In this document: piece after piece, positions 1 to 8,079 of the stretch | How the letters are laid out: every line of letters begins with the position of its first letter | Numbering within the stretch: the stretch's first letter is position 1 | Source of the DNA: Candidatus Poribacteria bacterium | Lineage (GTDB): Bacteria > Poribacteria > WGA-4E > WGA-3G | DNA: 35,704 nucleotides | Reading direction: 5' to 3' | NCBI GenBank assembly: GCA_021295715.1 | Contig: JAGWBV010000037.1 | Location: 1 to 35,704, forward strand | The notes under the pieces: model-generated | Database searches by the model: none | Told to the model about the DNA's origin: nothing | Seen by the model: only the letters and a program-made list of their open reading frames with translations | Translations under genes and position numbers: made by a program

Positions 1-285
1 TTTCGTTATTTAGCATATTCAATGATTAACTTTCGTGTAACTTTCAACGATTCTTAACTTCTACTCGCTATGAGTTCTTTTTGTAACGGTCAGGTCGCGA
101 GTCTGGAATGCGATTCAGACCTCAGCCACAGGAAATGTAGCGAGTTTCAGAGTATTCAGAGTAAAGTCTGAAAAATGATAGGTTTCACAAACGCTTGTAA
201 ACATAGGCAATGACTGGGGTTTGATAGGTAGTTTCTGGAGTGCTTACTCTGAAAATTCAGAGCGGGTGACGGGTGTTAGGATTAC

Positions 286-328
286 GCTGTCTGAATCAGG
301 ATTTTCAGGATTTTAGGATTGACAGGAT
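286..328 (+). repeat. GGATT-rich interspersed repeat, copy 1
   Basis: It begins TCTGAATCAGGATTTTCAGG and continues as degenerate AGGATT units. The same sequence family occurs in inverted orientation at 7796-7855, so this is an interspersed repeat and not local low complexity. Confidence 0.6.
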
Positions 329-477
329 AATAGCATCCGAAGGCAATGAGACGTTCTTAGGCAAAAGATGTCCTGTTTTTAACAAGTTAGAAATTAATTG
401 AAATCCAACCGTTTAAAATGTTACGATAGTGTGACATTTTTTATATAAAAGGCATCAACGATTAGCCACTATTGTCG

Positions 478-500
478 GGAAGCGGAATTCCTTCCTACAG
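478..500 (+). repeat. Short GGAA-TTCC-CCTAC hairpin repeat, copy 1
   Basis: GGAAGCGGAATTCC followed by TTCCTAC. Related copies lie at 7887-7910 and 32457-32477. Consensus: GGAA, six or seven bases, TTCC, then CCTAC. Function unknown; the GGAA/TTCC arms can pair. Confidence 0.5.
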
Positions 501-503
501 AGG

Positions 504-633
504 ACTATGGTCAATTTTAGAATTAATTAGACACTCTAAAGTGGCGAGGTTAGAAACCTCGCCAGCGGGGTGGAGGTTTTCGTTTCTATTGAGATTGCCT
601 CGCAGTGAAAGTTATTTGTAGGTTTTACCATAA
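504..633 (+). mobile_element. MITE-like element, copy 1 of 4
   Basis: A non-coding ~130 bp element with imperfect terminal inverted repeats (ends near CTATGGTCAA and TTTACCATAA). A central perfect hairpin has arms GGCGAGGTT (543-551) and AACCTCGCC (555-563) with loop AGA, followed by CAGCGGGGTGG. Three more copies in the same orientation lie at 2731-2850, 20118-20236 and 33663-33783. There is no transposase, so any movement would need one supplied in trans. Confidence 0.7.
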
Positions 634-660
634 ATACTCCTGAGACTCACAACGAAAAAA

Positions 661-690
661 TTGACACTTCGGTTATAGACATGCTAAAAT
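661..690 (+). promoter_or_regulatory. Sigma70-type promoter for the PHP gene
   Basis: TTGACA at 661-666 and TAAAAT at 685-690 are separated by 18 bp, with an extended -10 TGC at 682-684. It lies ~90 bp upstream of the ATG at 780 and just after MITE copy 1. It probably drives the PHP-GT9 pair. Confidence 0.65.
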
Positions 691-779
691 AGAGGTAGCT
701 GTCCGAAGTCTATATCTAATAGATTAAGGCATCATCTCCTAAAAACTTGGACACATCATTACCGAATAAGGAGTCCCCA

Positions 780-1655
780 ATGTTCAACGCGAATCCTTTC
801 CACCAGCCAGGACAATGGTACCGAGGAAACACACATAGCCACAGCACAGAATCTGATGGGCAGCTGCCCATGTCGGAGCGGTTCGGTGCCTATCGTGAAG
901 CGGGTTACGATTTTCTGGTATTGACAGACCACCGTAAAGTCAACGATGTAAGTGCTTATAGCACGTCAGATTTTTTGGCAATCTCAGGTAGCGAAGTGCA
1001 TCCGTCGAATCCATATGGTGGCTCGACGTATCACTTTGTCGCTATTAATATTCATGAGACGCTGAATTGTGCAAAGATGCATCCGAACGCAGTGCTTGAT
1101 GAAATTAAAGCGCAGGGTGGTGAAGCCGTTTTATGTCATCCGTATTGGTCTGGACACACGATTACGGATTATTTGCCATTGCAGGGTTATTTCGCGATTG
1201 AAGTCTACAACGACACCTGCATGGGTATCGGCAAAGGCTTTTCCGAGCAGGCATGGGATGATTTACTCGATAGAGGCGGACCTGTTCTTGGAATCGCCTC
1301 GGACGATGCACACGGCACCGAACACGACTGCTTCCACGGATGGATTATGGTAAAGGCGCAGGAACTAACGATTGAGAGTATCATGGAAGCACTCCGGTCA
1401 GGCGCGTTCTATTCCACACTCGGACCCGAAATTGTGGATATGACGTTAGAGGGTGGCGAATTAACGGTTAAATGTTCAGAGGCGCAATCAATTGTCTTCA
1501 AAGCCGAGTGCAGTCGGGGTCGACGCATTCTGCCTCCAGAGGGTGAGCTGCTGACCGAAGCGACATATAGCATTCCGAATGGCGCGAAATACGCCCGTGT
1601 TGAAGTAACAGACGCAACAGGTAAGAAGGCCTGGTCGAACCCGTTTTTCTTTTAA
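780..1655 (+). CDS. PHP-domain metallohydrolase (CehA/McbA-like)
   Basis: A predicted metal-dependent phosphoesterase of the PHP superfamily, 291 aa. The N-terminal motif NTHSHSTESDG (H19, H21), LTDH at 48-51, GSEVHP (E72, H74), LCHPYW and the C-terminal SDDAHG together supply the histidine/aspartate/glutamate metal ligands of PHP enzymes. No signal peptide is seen, so it is probably cytoplasmic. I chose the ATG at 780 because TAAGGAG at 767-773 precedes it by 6 bases; an in-frame TTG at 747 would add 11 residues but has no ribosome site. The C-terminal ~90 residues look like a small beta domain often found after PHP in this family. A GT9 gene follows 34 bp downstream on the same strand. The substrate cannot be told from sequence. 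Confidence 0.85.
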   Translation: MFNANPFHQPGQWYRGNTHSHSTESDGQLPMSERFGAYREAGYDFLVLTDHRKVNDVSAYSTSDFLAISGSEVHPSNPYGGSTYHFVAINIHETLNCAKMHPNAVLDEIKAQGGEAVLCHPYWSGHTITDYLPLQGYFAIEVYNDTCMGIGKGFSEQAWDDLLDRGGPVLGIASDDAHGTEHDCFHGWIMVKAQELTIESIMEALRSGAFYSTLGPEIVDMTLEGGELTVKCSEAQSIVFKAECSRGRRILPPEGELLTEATYSIPNGAKYARVEVTDATGKKAWSNPFFF

Positions 1656-1689
1656 GACAGGATGTCTTGATGTTTTCGCGGGTGCTGTA

Positions 1690-2718
1690 ATGCAAAACAT
1701 TCTGGTGTGCCAGACAGGTGGCTGGATCGGTGATATGGTGATGCTGACTCCAGCGTTGCGCGCGCTGAAGCAGGCGTTCCCTGAATCCCGTCTGGAACTT
1801 CTATTGCGTCCCCGCGTCGCAGATTTAATGGAATCGCACCCTTATGTTGATGCCTGTATCGTTGATGAAAAAACAGAAGGACGCTTCCGATCGTTCACGA
1901 GGTTAGTGCGTCAGGTCCGAAATACATCTTTCGATCTTGCTGTCGTGTTGCATCCTACCTCATTCCGAAACGCTTTGGTACCGTTCCTTGCGCGGATTCC
2001 AATTCGCGTTGGGACGAATGTCAGTGGGCGTGGTATGCTGCTAACGAAGTCTTGCCGGGATGATACAAGCGTCCATGAGGTACATCGGTATCTACGGGTG
2101 CTGCAGCTACTGGATATTGATACTGCCTCGGATGATTTGGAATTCTGGCATACAGATGCTGACCGGCATTTCATTGAAAACCTCTTGCGCGCTGAAGGTG
2201 TTTCACGTGACGAGCGGCTTATCGCTATTAACTTGGGCACCACATGGGCGACGAAACGCTGGGACCTCGTAAACTTCACCGAGGTTATCCGACAAATCAC
2301 ACATCTTGCCCAAGAGTCTAAAGTCGTCCTAACAGGTTCACACGCTGAGCAGACACTGACAGAAGCACTACCTGCCGCGTTACCGGTAATCAATCTCGTC
2401 GGAAAGACATCGATTCTGCAACTCGGTGCGCTGTTAGAAAGATGCGAGGTGTGTTTAACCTGTGATAGCGGTCCTATGCACATTGCCGCAGCGGTCGGCA
2501 CACCGACGGTGGCACTTTTCGGTCCGACGGATCCAGTGCTACATCGTCCTTATGGTATTGGACATACCGTGATTGAAAAGCCAGTCTCATGTCGCCCGTG
2601 CTACAAGCGGACGTGTCATCGACAAGACGCACCACACCTCTGTATGCGAGAAATTGGAACAGGTGAAGTCGTAAAAGCGGTTGAAAAGAGATTGTATCAG
2701 AAAGATTGTGCTACCTAA
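1690..2718 (+). CDS. Glycosyltransferase family 9 (ADP-heptose:LPS heptosyltransferase-like)
   Basis: A 342 aa GT-B fold enzyme of the GT9 (WaaC/WaaF/WaaQ) family, which transfers heptose or a related sugar onto the lipopolysaccharide inner core at the cytoplasmic face. The N-terminal motif GGWIGDMVMLTPALRALKQA is the usual GT9 opening. The nucleotide-sugar site CDSGPMHIAAAVGTPTVALF lies at residues 258-277 and is followed by GPTDP. The C-terminus has a cysteine-rich stretch (CRPCYKRTCHRQ) common in GT9 proteins. The ATG at 1690 lies 34 bp after the PHP gene, so they are probably cotranscribed. It supports a Gram-negative envelope. The exact acceptor sugar is not predictable. Confidence 0.88.
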   Translation: MQNILVCQTGGWIGDMVMLTPALRALKQAFPESRLELLLRPRVADLMESHPYVDACIVDEKTEGRFRSFTRLVRQVRNTSFDLAVVLHPTSFRNALVPFLARIPIRVGTNVSGRGMLLTKSCRDDTSVHEVHRYLRVLQLLDIDTASDDLEFWHTDADRHFIENLLRAEGVSRDERLIAINLGTTWATKRWDLVNFTEVIRQITHLAQESKVVLTGSHAEQTLTEALPAALPVINLVGKTSILQLGALLERCEVCLTCDSGPMHIAAAVGTPTVALFGPTDPVLHRPYGIGHTVIEKPVSCRPCYKRTCHRQDAPHLCMREIGTGEVVKAVEKRLYQKDCAT

Positions 2719-2730
2719 GCATGAAAATTA

Positions 2731-2850
2731 TATCTGGTAGATTTTAGAATTAGTTAGACACTCTAAAGAGGCGAGGTTAGAAACCTCGCCAGCGGAGTAG
2801 AGGTTTTCACTTCTATTGAGAGGTCTGCTTATTTGTAGGTTTTGCCATAA
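2731..2850 (+). mobile_element. MITE-like element, copy 2 of 4
   Basis: Same family as 504-633. The hairpin GGCGAGGTT (2770-2778), loop AGA, AACCTCGCC (2782-2790) is identical to copy 1. The right end TTTGCCATAA abuts AAGGAAG, the ribosome site of the HAD gene at 2863, so the element sits directly in that gene's leader. The left end is the most degenerate of the four. Confidence 0.7.
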
Positions 2851-2862
2851 AAGGAAGAGTGA

Positions 2863-3612
2863 ATGAAGGACATTCGTGCGTTGGTATTCGATTTCGGTGG
2901 AACTTTAGATGGAAATGGCATTCATTGGTTGGAACGGGCATACCAGTTTATCCACGAACGGTGTCCTGAAATTACGCGTGAAGCGTTTGACGAAGCGGAT
3001 AGAGCGACAATAACAGAATTCGCACTCGGTGATTCTTCTGTTGAATGGTCTTACCAAGATGGTTCAATGTTACCTGTCGGTGCGGTGGCGTCTGAATATG
3101 CGGCGCGCTGTTCTTTGCGGGAGACGACCGAGGCGATTGCGGTCGGAATTTATAAGCGGCTCGGGTTGAGCGAGAAAATGAAGGATGAATACGTCGAATG
3201 GTTTTGCGAGGGTGCGACGAAAAGTCTCACAGAGAATCGGAGGTGGCTCGAAACACTTCACGGCACCTATCGACTCGCTGTGATTAGTAATAACTTCGGA
3301 AACACCCGCGGATGGTGCGATGAATATGGACTATCACCGCTGCTGGATGTGATTATAGATTCGACGGTTTTGGGTATAGCGAAGCCGGACGCTCGCATAT
3401 TTGAAGCGGCTTTGTCGGGATTGAGCGTTGCGCCGAATCAAGCAATCTACGTAGGAGATAGTTATTCCGCAGATATGGTTGGCGGTAAGAATGCTGGCTT
3501 ATGGACTGCGTGGCTTATGGGAGATCAGATGAAACCGTGTCCAGATCCTTCTATGGTAGATGTTCGGCTCTCTCATCTACACGAATTGACCGGTTTTCTG
3601 GAGGAAAAATAA
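2863..3612 (+). CDS. HAD superfamily hydrolase
   Basis: A 249 aa haloacid-dehalogenase-type hydrolase. The four HAD motifs are visible: DFGGTLD (nucleophile D10), VISNN (S142), KPDARIF (K174) and VGDSYSADM (D199, D204). A helical cap lies between residues ~20 and 100. In motif I the usual second aspartate (DxD) is glycine (G12). Classical phosphatases use that residue as general acid/base; L-2-haloacid dehalogenases also lack it, so the reaction is open. AAGGAAG lies upstream of the ATG, directly after MITE copy 2. No signal peptide. The gene is convergent with lexA, and a strong hairpin lies between them. Confidence 0.85.
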   Translation: MKDIRALVFDFGGTLDGNGIHWLERAYQFIHERCPEITREAFDEADRATITEFALGDSSVEWSYQDGSMLPVGAVASEYAARCSLRETTEAIAVGIYKRLGLSEKMKDEYVEWFCEGATKSLTENRRWLETLHGTYRLAVISNNFGNTRGWCDEYGLSPLLDVIIDSTVLGIAKPDARIFEAALSGLSVAPNQAIYVGDSYSADMVGGKNAGLWTAWLMGDQMKPCPDPSMVDVRLSHLHELTGFLEEK

Positions 3613-3642
3613 AACAGGTATGCTACAAAATTTTTAGAGGGA

Positions 3643-3670
3643 AATGGGCAGATCTTTCGTTCTGCCCATT
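3643..3670. terminator. Bidirectional-type hairpin between the HAD gene and lexA
   Basis: AATGGGCAGA (3643-3652) and TCTGCCCATT (3661-3670) are perfect 10 bp arms with an 8-base loop. It lies between two convergent genes. The T-rich flank is weak on both strands: on the minus strand ATTTCCCTCT follows, on the plus strand there is no T run. It is best read as a shared terminator or 3'-end stabiliser. Confidence 0.6.
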
Positions 3671-3699
3671 AGGTTGCGGTGTTAGGATACCCGAGGTTG

Positions 3700-4365
3700 C
3701 TACATTTCTCGATGAAGACCGATGACTTTACCGAGTATCATCACGTCCGTGACATCGAAGGTGCTCGGTTCAATCGCAGGATTCTCCGGTTGTAACCGGA
3801 CTCGATCGCCGTCAATAAAGAACCGTTTCACGGTTGCTTCGTCCTCAACGAGCACGACGACAATATCACCGGGGTCGGCGTTTGATTGTCTTCTAACAAT
3901 GACAAAATCACCGTCCAGAATTCCGACACCAACCATGCTCGATCCGGTGATGCGGAGCGCGAAGCACTCGTAATCGTTAAGCATGCGCGTTGGCATTGGA
4001 AGCGTTCCTTCAATATTCTGCGATGCGAGGAGTGGATCGCCTGCTGCCACACGTCCAAAGATCGGGATCTCTATAACATCTCGTGATACTTCTGCCAAAG
4101 CCAGATTTGCGTTCTGTCCTTCCAGCCATTTGCTGGTTGCGAGTTTCGGATCTGCCTCTTTCAAAATGGAAATTGCGCGTGGTTTACCATCTTCCCGGCT
4201 AATGTACTTTTTCTTCTCAAGTGCGTTGAGATGGTCATGTGCCGCCTTTTCAGAAAAGCCAAATTGGCGACCTATCTCGCGAATTGTGGGTGGGTAGCCT
4301 TCCTTGATACGCGTCTGAATATAGGTAAAGATCTCGCGTTGTCTACCTGTCAAGCTCTTTGCCAT
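3700..4365 (-). CDS. lexA: LexA repressor (SOS regulator, self-cleaving)
   Basis: A 221 aa SOS repressor. The N-terminal winged helix (residues 1-65) contains TIREIGRQFGFSEKAAHDHL. The C-terminal S24 peptidase domain has the Ala-Gly autocleavage site A108-G109 in VAAGDPLL, catalytic S143 in GSSMVGVGILDGD and K180 in DEATVKRF. RecA-stimulated self-cleavage would relieve repression of repair genes. The linker (residues ~70-98) is somewhat longer than in E. coli LexA (202 aa). I chose the ATG at 4365 because GGGAGA precedes it; in-frame ATGs at 4380 and 4389 have no such site. A promoter lies at 4406-4434. uvrB, a classic SOS gene, lies 4 kb away. Confidence 0.95.
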   Translation of the reverse strand: MAKSLTGRQREIFTYIQTRIKEGYPPTIREIGRQFGFSEKAAHDHLNALEKKKYISREDGKPRAISILKEADPKLATSKWLEGQNANLALAEVSRDVIEIPIFGRVAAGDPLLASQNIEGTLPMPTRMLNDYECFALRITGSSMVGVGILDGDFVIVRRQSNADPGDIVVVLVEDEATVKRFFIDGDRVRLQPENPAIEPSTFDVTDVMILGKVIGLHREM

Positions 4366-4405
4366 GAGTCTGTCTCCCATAGTAAGCATTAGTTTATATT
4401 TATAT

Positions 4406-4434
4406 ATTATCCTATATTCAGTTTAAATATGCAA
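4406..4434 (-). promoter_or_regulatory. Predicted lexA promoter
   Basis: On the minus strand TTGCAT (4429-4434) and GATAAT (4406-4411) are 17 bp apart, ~40 bp upstream of the lexA start, in a very AT-rich stretch. I see no clear inverted repeat that could be called an autoregulatory LexA box. Confidence 0.5.
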
Positions 4435-4545
4435 GAAAAAAATAATATTTTATTTTTCGTATTGATACTGGCGGGTAATTAGAGAATTGAAACCGAATAG
4501 AGTTGTTAACGTCTTAATTGAAGAATTAAAGGAAGAATTTGAAAA

Positions 4546-5199
4546 ATGCAAAGTCTAAATTGTTTTGCAAGTTTTTTTCTTAAGCATAGCCTGGTTGTTA
4601 TGATAATTGTTTCGGTTATCAGTGCTATAAGTGTAGGATTTGCGAAAGAGGAAGCAGAGAAGGTTAAACTCGACACCGCCGTTAAGAACTTTACACTCAA
4701 GGATGCTGGTGGCACCCCTCATGCGCTGTATAAACTCAGTGAAGAGAAACCTGCCACAGTTGTTCTGTTCCTCGCTACGCAATGCCCAATCGCAACGGAT
4801 TATGCGGAGCGAATCGTTGCCTTAGTCGAGACTTATGATGAAAAGGGCGTGCAATTTGTGGGAATAAATTCAAATAAACAGGAGAAGGTTGAAGAGATTA
4901 CGGAATACAGTGAGAAGCACGGCTTTGAATTTCCTGTGCTAAAAGACCCGGAAAACAAAATTGCTGATTATTTCGGAGCGAGAAGAACACCAGAAGTCTT
5001 TCTTCTCGACGCGGAGCGTATTCTGCGTTACGCAGGAGCGTTTGACAACAGTCCAAAGGCACCTACGAAACACTACCTCCGAGACGCTCTGGATTTAGTC
5101 ATCACCGGGAAGGATATTCCAAAATCAGCCAAGAAGACAAGAGCCGTCGGATGTACGATTAAGCGGGTTCGGAAAACGGATGTAGACAGGACTCCGTGA
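4546..5199 (+). CDS. Secreted peroxiredoxin/thioredoxin-like redoxin protein
   Basis: A 217 aa AhpC/TSA-redoxin type protein, probably exported. Residues ~14-33 form a hydrophobic signal or anchor segment. The thioredoxin fold follows with FLATQCPIATDYAERI, where C80 is the likely peroxidatic or redox cysteine; there is no CxxC pair. RRTPEVFLLD carries the cis-proline region. A second cysteine sits in the C-terminal motif RAVGCTIKR (C203), a signature shared by this redoxin subfamily, and may act as the resolving cysteine. The ATG at 4546 is preceded by AAGGAAG. The gene lies ~60 bp upstream of PBP1A on the same strand and may be cotranscribed. Substrate unknown. Confidence 0.8.
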   Translation: MQSLNCFASFFLKHSLVVMIIVSVISAISVGFAKEEAEKVKLDTAVKNFTLKDAGGTPHALYKLSEEKPATVVLFLATQCPIATDYAERIVALVETYDEKGVQFVGINSNKQEKVEEITEYSEKHGFEFPVLKDPENKIADYFGARRTPEVFLLDAERILRYAGAFDNSPKAPTKHYLRDALDLVITGKDIPKSAKKTRAVGCTIKRVRKTDVDRTP

Positions 5200-5257
5200 A
5201 ATCCATCACACCCCTTGAATATCTTCGTTGCGCCTCACATAGGAGGTAAACAGACAA

Positions 5258-7714
5258 ATGCTTCGATTTTTATATCACATTTTTCAGGCAGTGCTAACGC
5301 TGTTTTGGATCGCAGGGATATGCGTGTTTCTGGCGATGTTTGGTGCCATCGGGTTTGCGAGTGGCATGTTGCTAGCGTGTTGGGAAGATGTCCGCGATAT
5401 TGATCTATATCGCCTTGAGTACGATGCTGATATCCAGACATGGCGGCAGCATCTGGAGGTTTACTCTTCGGTCTGTGAAGTACAGGAGACAGATAAGGTC
5501 GAGTTTTTGACCGATAAATTGGAACGTTTGGCGTACAAGAAGGTTGCGAAACTTATTCCGAGATTGAGTGCGCCAGGAGAGTATGCAGTGGAAATGGACG
5601 GAACCGTTCGCATCCATTTGCGGGATTTTGAATATCCGAATCTTGATGTGAAGGCAGGACACGTTCGGATTTCTGTGAAGGACGAAAAAATTGCTGCCAT
5701 CCGGAATTCGGATAATTCTGTGCGCCGGAATTTCTATCTGGAACCGGAAAAAATCGGAGAGTTTTCAGATGACGAAGGTTCCACACGTCGTCTGATTCCG
5801 CTACTGCAAATGCCTGACAAGCTCACAGGCGCGTTCACTGCTATTGAGGATAGACGATTTTCTGAACATTGGGGAATTGATTTGATACGCCTCGCCGGAG
5901 CATTCAAAAACAACCTGTTGCACGGCAGTCGCTTGGCAGGAACGAGCACGTTGACCCAACAGTTGGCACGAAACATCTATCTGTTCGATCAGCGGTCCGA
6001 CAGAAGCGTCATTCGGAAGGCGAGAGAGATACTTCTCGCTGTGAAAATTGAGAAGGCTTTCTCGAAAGACGAGATTTTTGAACGCTATCTGAACCACGTC
6101 GATTTAGGTAGGTCGAGGTATGGTGGAAAAACATATCACGGAGTTCAGCAAGCGGCACTCGGATATTTCGGGAAGGAGGTCTCGGAACTCGATTATCACG
6201 AGTGTGCCTTGCTCGCCGCACTTCCCAAAGGTCCCTACGCATTTTCACCCTTTTCCAACCCAGAAAGATCCCTACATCGTCGGAACATCGTCCTCGATCA
6301 GATGTTTGAGCAGGGGTATATCCCGACGGTATCTGAATGGCGTGCAAGCCGAGATGCGCCACTCCTCCCGCGAAATCTGCACAGAAAAGGGACAAGAACG
6401 GCACAGAAAGAGGCTGGACATTTTCTTGACTATGTCCACAAAACACTCGGTCAACTGCCTGAACTCAAACATAATTTGTATAGTGGTGGATTGAAAGTTT
6501 ACACCACGATAGATATGTCCATGCAAGCCGTTGGGGAGAGAGAGGTTGCAAAGCACCTACGCGTGATGGATAAAACATACGGTGGTCGGCGGCTCCCCGA
6601 TTACGATACGAATAAGCGGAGTCCACGCATTGATCCGATTAGAGATTACTTGCAGGCGGCACTGATCGCTTATGAACCGAAGACGGGACATATTAAAGCG
6701 ATGGTCGGCGGTCGGGATTACAACATCACAGCGGGTGAGATAAATTTCTACAACCGCGCTGTGGGTACCGCAAGACGACAGCCCGGTTCCGCATTTAAAC
6801 CGATTGTTTTTGCGGCATTGTTGGAAGAACCGGCAGTTGTGAGCCCCTCAACGATTATTGTTGATGAGGCATGGGGAATACTTCCATTCCCGGGACAACC
6901 GATGTGGTATCCGCGTAATTATAGTAAGTGGTTCAAGGGCAAAGTTACGGTGCGCGATGTGCTCAGGAGCTCAATTAATGTGCCAACAGCGAAAGCGATG
7001 TTGGAGACACCGATAGCCGAAAACGGTAAATGGGAAGGGCTGAATCGTGTTGTGGATTTGAGTAGGAGAATGGGCATTAAAAGTCCTTTGGATCCAGTTC
7101 CGGCACTCTCTTTAGGTTCATCTGGTGTAACAGTCCTTGAACTCACCTCGGCGTATGGTATCTTCGCGAACGGTGGTGTCCAGACGAAACCGGTGCATAT
7201 TCAGTACGTGCTGGATACGGCGGGGAAAATTATTTATACCTCTGATGATCAGCAATATGACCGCGTCTTAGATGAAAAGGTCGCATACCAGATCACCTCG
7301 TTTTTGGAGAGTGTGATTGAGAATGGAACAGGTAGACGCGCCGGACGAATGGGGCTGACTCGACCCACAGCGGGTAAAACAGGAACTACCAATGAGAATG
7401 TAGATGCTTGGTTCGTTGGCTATACCGCGGATCTTGTTGTTGGCGTTTGGGTCGGGTTCGATAAGAATCGGTTGAGTCGCCGGAACTACAATCAGGAAGG
7501 TGCCAAGGCAGCACTCCCGATCTGGGCACAATTTATGGTTGATGCCGCTCGCGGTCCAGAAAAACCGTTCCCTGTTCCGAAAGGTATTGTTTTTGCGGAG
7601 ATAGATAAAAAGAGTGGGCTCCTCAAAAAGATTGGTAAATGTCCGGAGGAGAACATTAGCAGAGAACCCTTCATCGAAGGACAGGAACCTTCCCGACTTT
7701 GCACGCTCCATTAG
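5258..7714 (+). CDS. mrcA: Penicillin-binding protein 1A (bifunctional peptidoglycan synthase)
   Basis: An 818 aa class A PBP. One N-terminal membrane segment (residues ~7-36) anchors it in the inner membrane. The GT51 transglycosylase has EDRRFSEHWGID with catalytic E197, and GTSTLTQQLARNIYLF. The transpeptidase has QPGSAFKP (nucleophile S511, K514), SIN (572-574) and KTGTT from K707. It polymerises glycan strands from lipid II and cross-links the stem peptides in the periplasm. A ~130 aa region between the membrane segment and GT51 probably serves a regulatory or UB2H-like role. AGGAGG at 5241-5246 precedes the ATG at 5258. All catalytic motifs are intact. The gene symbol is by family only. 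Confidence 0.93.
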   Translation: MLRFLYHIFQAVLTLFWIAGICVFLAMFGAIGFASGMLLACWEDVRDIDLYRLEYDADIQTWRQHLEVYSSVCEVQETDKVEFLTDKLERLAYKKVAKLIPRLSAPGEYAVEMDGTVRIHLRDFEYPNLDVKAGHVRISVKDEKIAAIRNSDNSVRRNFYLEPEKIGEFSDDEGSTRRLIPLLQMPDKLTGAFTAIEDRRFSEHWGIDLIRLAGAFKNNLLHGSRLAGTSTLTQQLARNIYLFDQRSDRSVIRKAREILLAVKIEKAFSKDEIFERYLNHVDLGRSRYGGKTYHGVQQAALGYFGKEVSELDYHECALLAALPKGPYAFSPFSNPERSLHRRNIVLDQMFEQGYIPTVSEWRASRDAPLLPRNLHRKGTRTAQKEAGHFLDYVHKTLGQLPELKHNLYSGGLKVYTTIDMSMQAVGEREVAKHLRVMDKTYGGRRLPDYDTNKRSPRIDPIRDYLQAALIAYEPKTGHIKAMVGGRDYNITAGEINFYNRAVGTARRQPGSAFKPIVFAALLEEPAVVSPSTIIVDEAWGILPFPGQPMWYPRNYSKWFKGKVTVRDVLRSSINVPTAKAMLETPIAENGKWEGLNRVVDLSRRMGIKSPLDPVPALSLGSSGVTVLELTSAYGIFANGGVQTKPVHIQYVLDTAGKIIYTSDDQQYDRVLDEKVAYQITSFLESVIENGTGRRAGRMGLTRPTAGKTGTTNENVDAWFVGYTADLVVGVWVGFDKNRLSRRNYNQEGAKAALPIWAQFMVDAARGPEKPFPVPKGIVFAEIDKKSGLLKKIGKCPEENISREPFIEGQEPSRLCTLH

Positions 7715-7795
7715 TTTGCATCAAAGGTATTCACATCTTCTGTAGGAAGGGAGGAATCTGCTGGAAACACCCCACCAACCCCTCGCCTTTCCTAC

Positions 7796-7855
7796 ATCCT
7801 GCAAATCCTATAATCCTGTAAATCCTATAATCCTGTAAATCCTGATTCAGACGCA
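7796..7855 (-). repeat. GGATT-rich interspersed repeat, copy 2 (inverted)
   Basis: On the minus strand it reads CGTCTGAATCAGGATTTACA and then ~2.5 tandem copies of a 17 bp unit (AGGATTATAGGATTTAC). It matches 286-328 in reverse orientation. Confidence 0.65.
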
Positions 7856-7886
7856 TACCTGAATGCCTCTCCGCGTGGCTATTTAA

Positions 7887-7910
7887 GGAATCGGAGTTCC
7901 CTCCTACCGG
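7887..7910 (+). repeat. Short GGAA-TTCC-CCTAC hairpin repeat, copy 2
   Basis: GGAATCGGAGTTCC followed by CTCCTACCGG. Relatives lie at 478-500 and 32457-32477. Confidence 0.5.
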
Positions 7911-7955
7911 AGAATTGAATAGTTCTGGCACAAATCTCTCTACACATTTTGGATG

Positions 7956-7970
7956 TAGTATGGTATACTA
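7956..7970 (+). promoter_or_regulatory. Palindrome overlapping the putative uvrB -10 box
   Basis: TAGTAT-GGT-ATACTA is a perfect 6+3+6 inverted repeat. Inside it, TGGTATACT reads as an extended -10 element (TATACT at 7964-7969). No good -35 is visible (best TACACA, 7941-7946). A repressor bound here would block the promoter, so it is a candidate operator for uvrB, possibly LexA-controlled. That is inference. Confidence 0.4.
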
Positions 7971-8079
7971 TATAAGTCCCAAAACCCAATACAAACCATA
8001 AATTTTTCTTGTAGTCTTGATGTAGTCCACCACTGACAATCCCGTATTGGAAAGCGATCAAAAGGAGCCAGAAGCCAAG

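Larger units (their letters stand above)
1..779. other. Repeat-rich non-coding spacer
   Basis: No convincing coding frame on either strand. The spacer holds a GGATT-rich repeat at 286-328, a short GGAA...TTCC hairpin repeat at 478-500, a MITE-like element at 504-633 and a sigma70-type promoter at 661-690 that serves the PHP gene. The first ~280 bases show no recognisable feature. Confidence 0.7.
7715..8079. other. Spacer with repeats and the uvrB control region
   Basis: No coding frame. From left to right it holds a GGATT-type repeat (7796-7855), the GGAA-TTCC hairpin repeat (7887-7910), a palindrome over a putative -10 box (7956-7970) and ~110 bases of leader before uvrB, ending in AAAGGAG at 8061-8067. 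I see no terminator after PBP1A. Confidence 0.6.

Noticed and set aside
747-779. TTG start for the PHP gene
   Set aside because: No ribosome site before it; TAAGGAG at 767-773 fits the ATG at 780.
1911-2501. Minus-strand 196-codon frame
   Set aside because: Shadow of the GT9 gene; serine/arginine-rich composition and no motif.
4381-4440. Possible LexA box before lexA similar to the uvrB palindrome
   Set aside because: The stretch is AT-rich, and no TAGTAT-N3-ATACTA or other clear dyad could be matched.
8047-8079. TTG start for uvrB
   Set aside because: It would put the AAAGGAG ribosome site inside the gene and extend the protein beyond the usual UvrB N-terminus.
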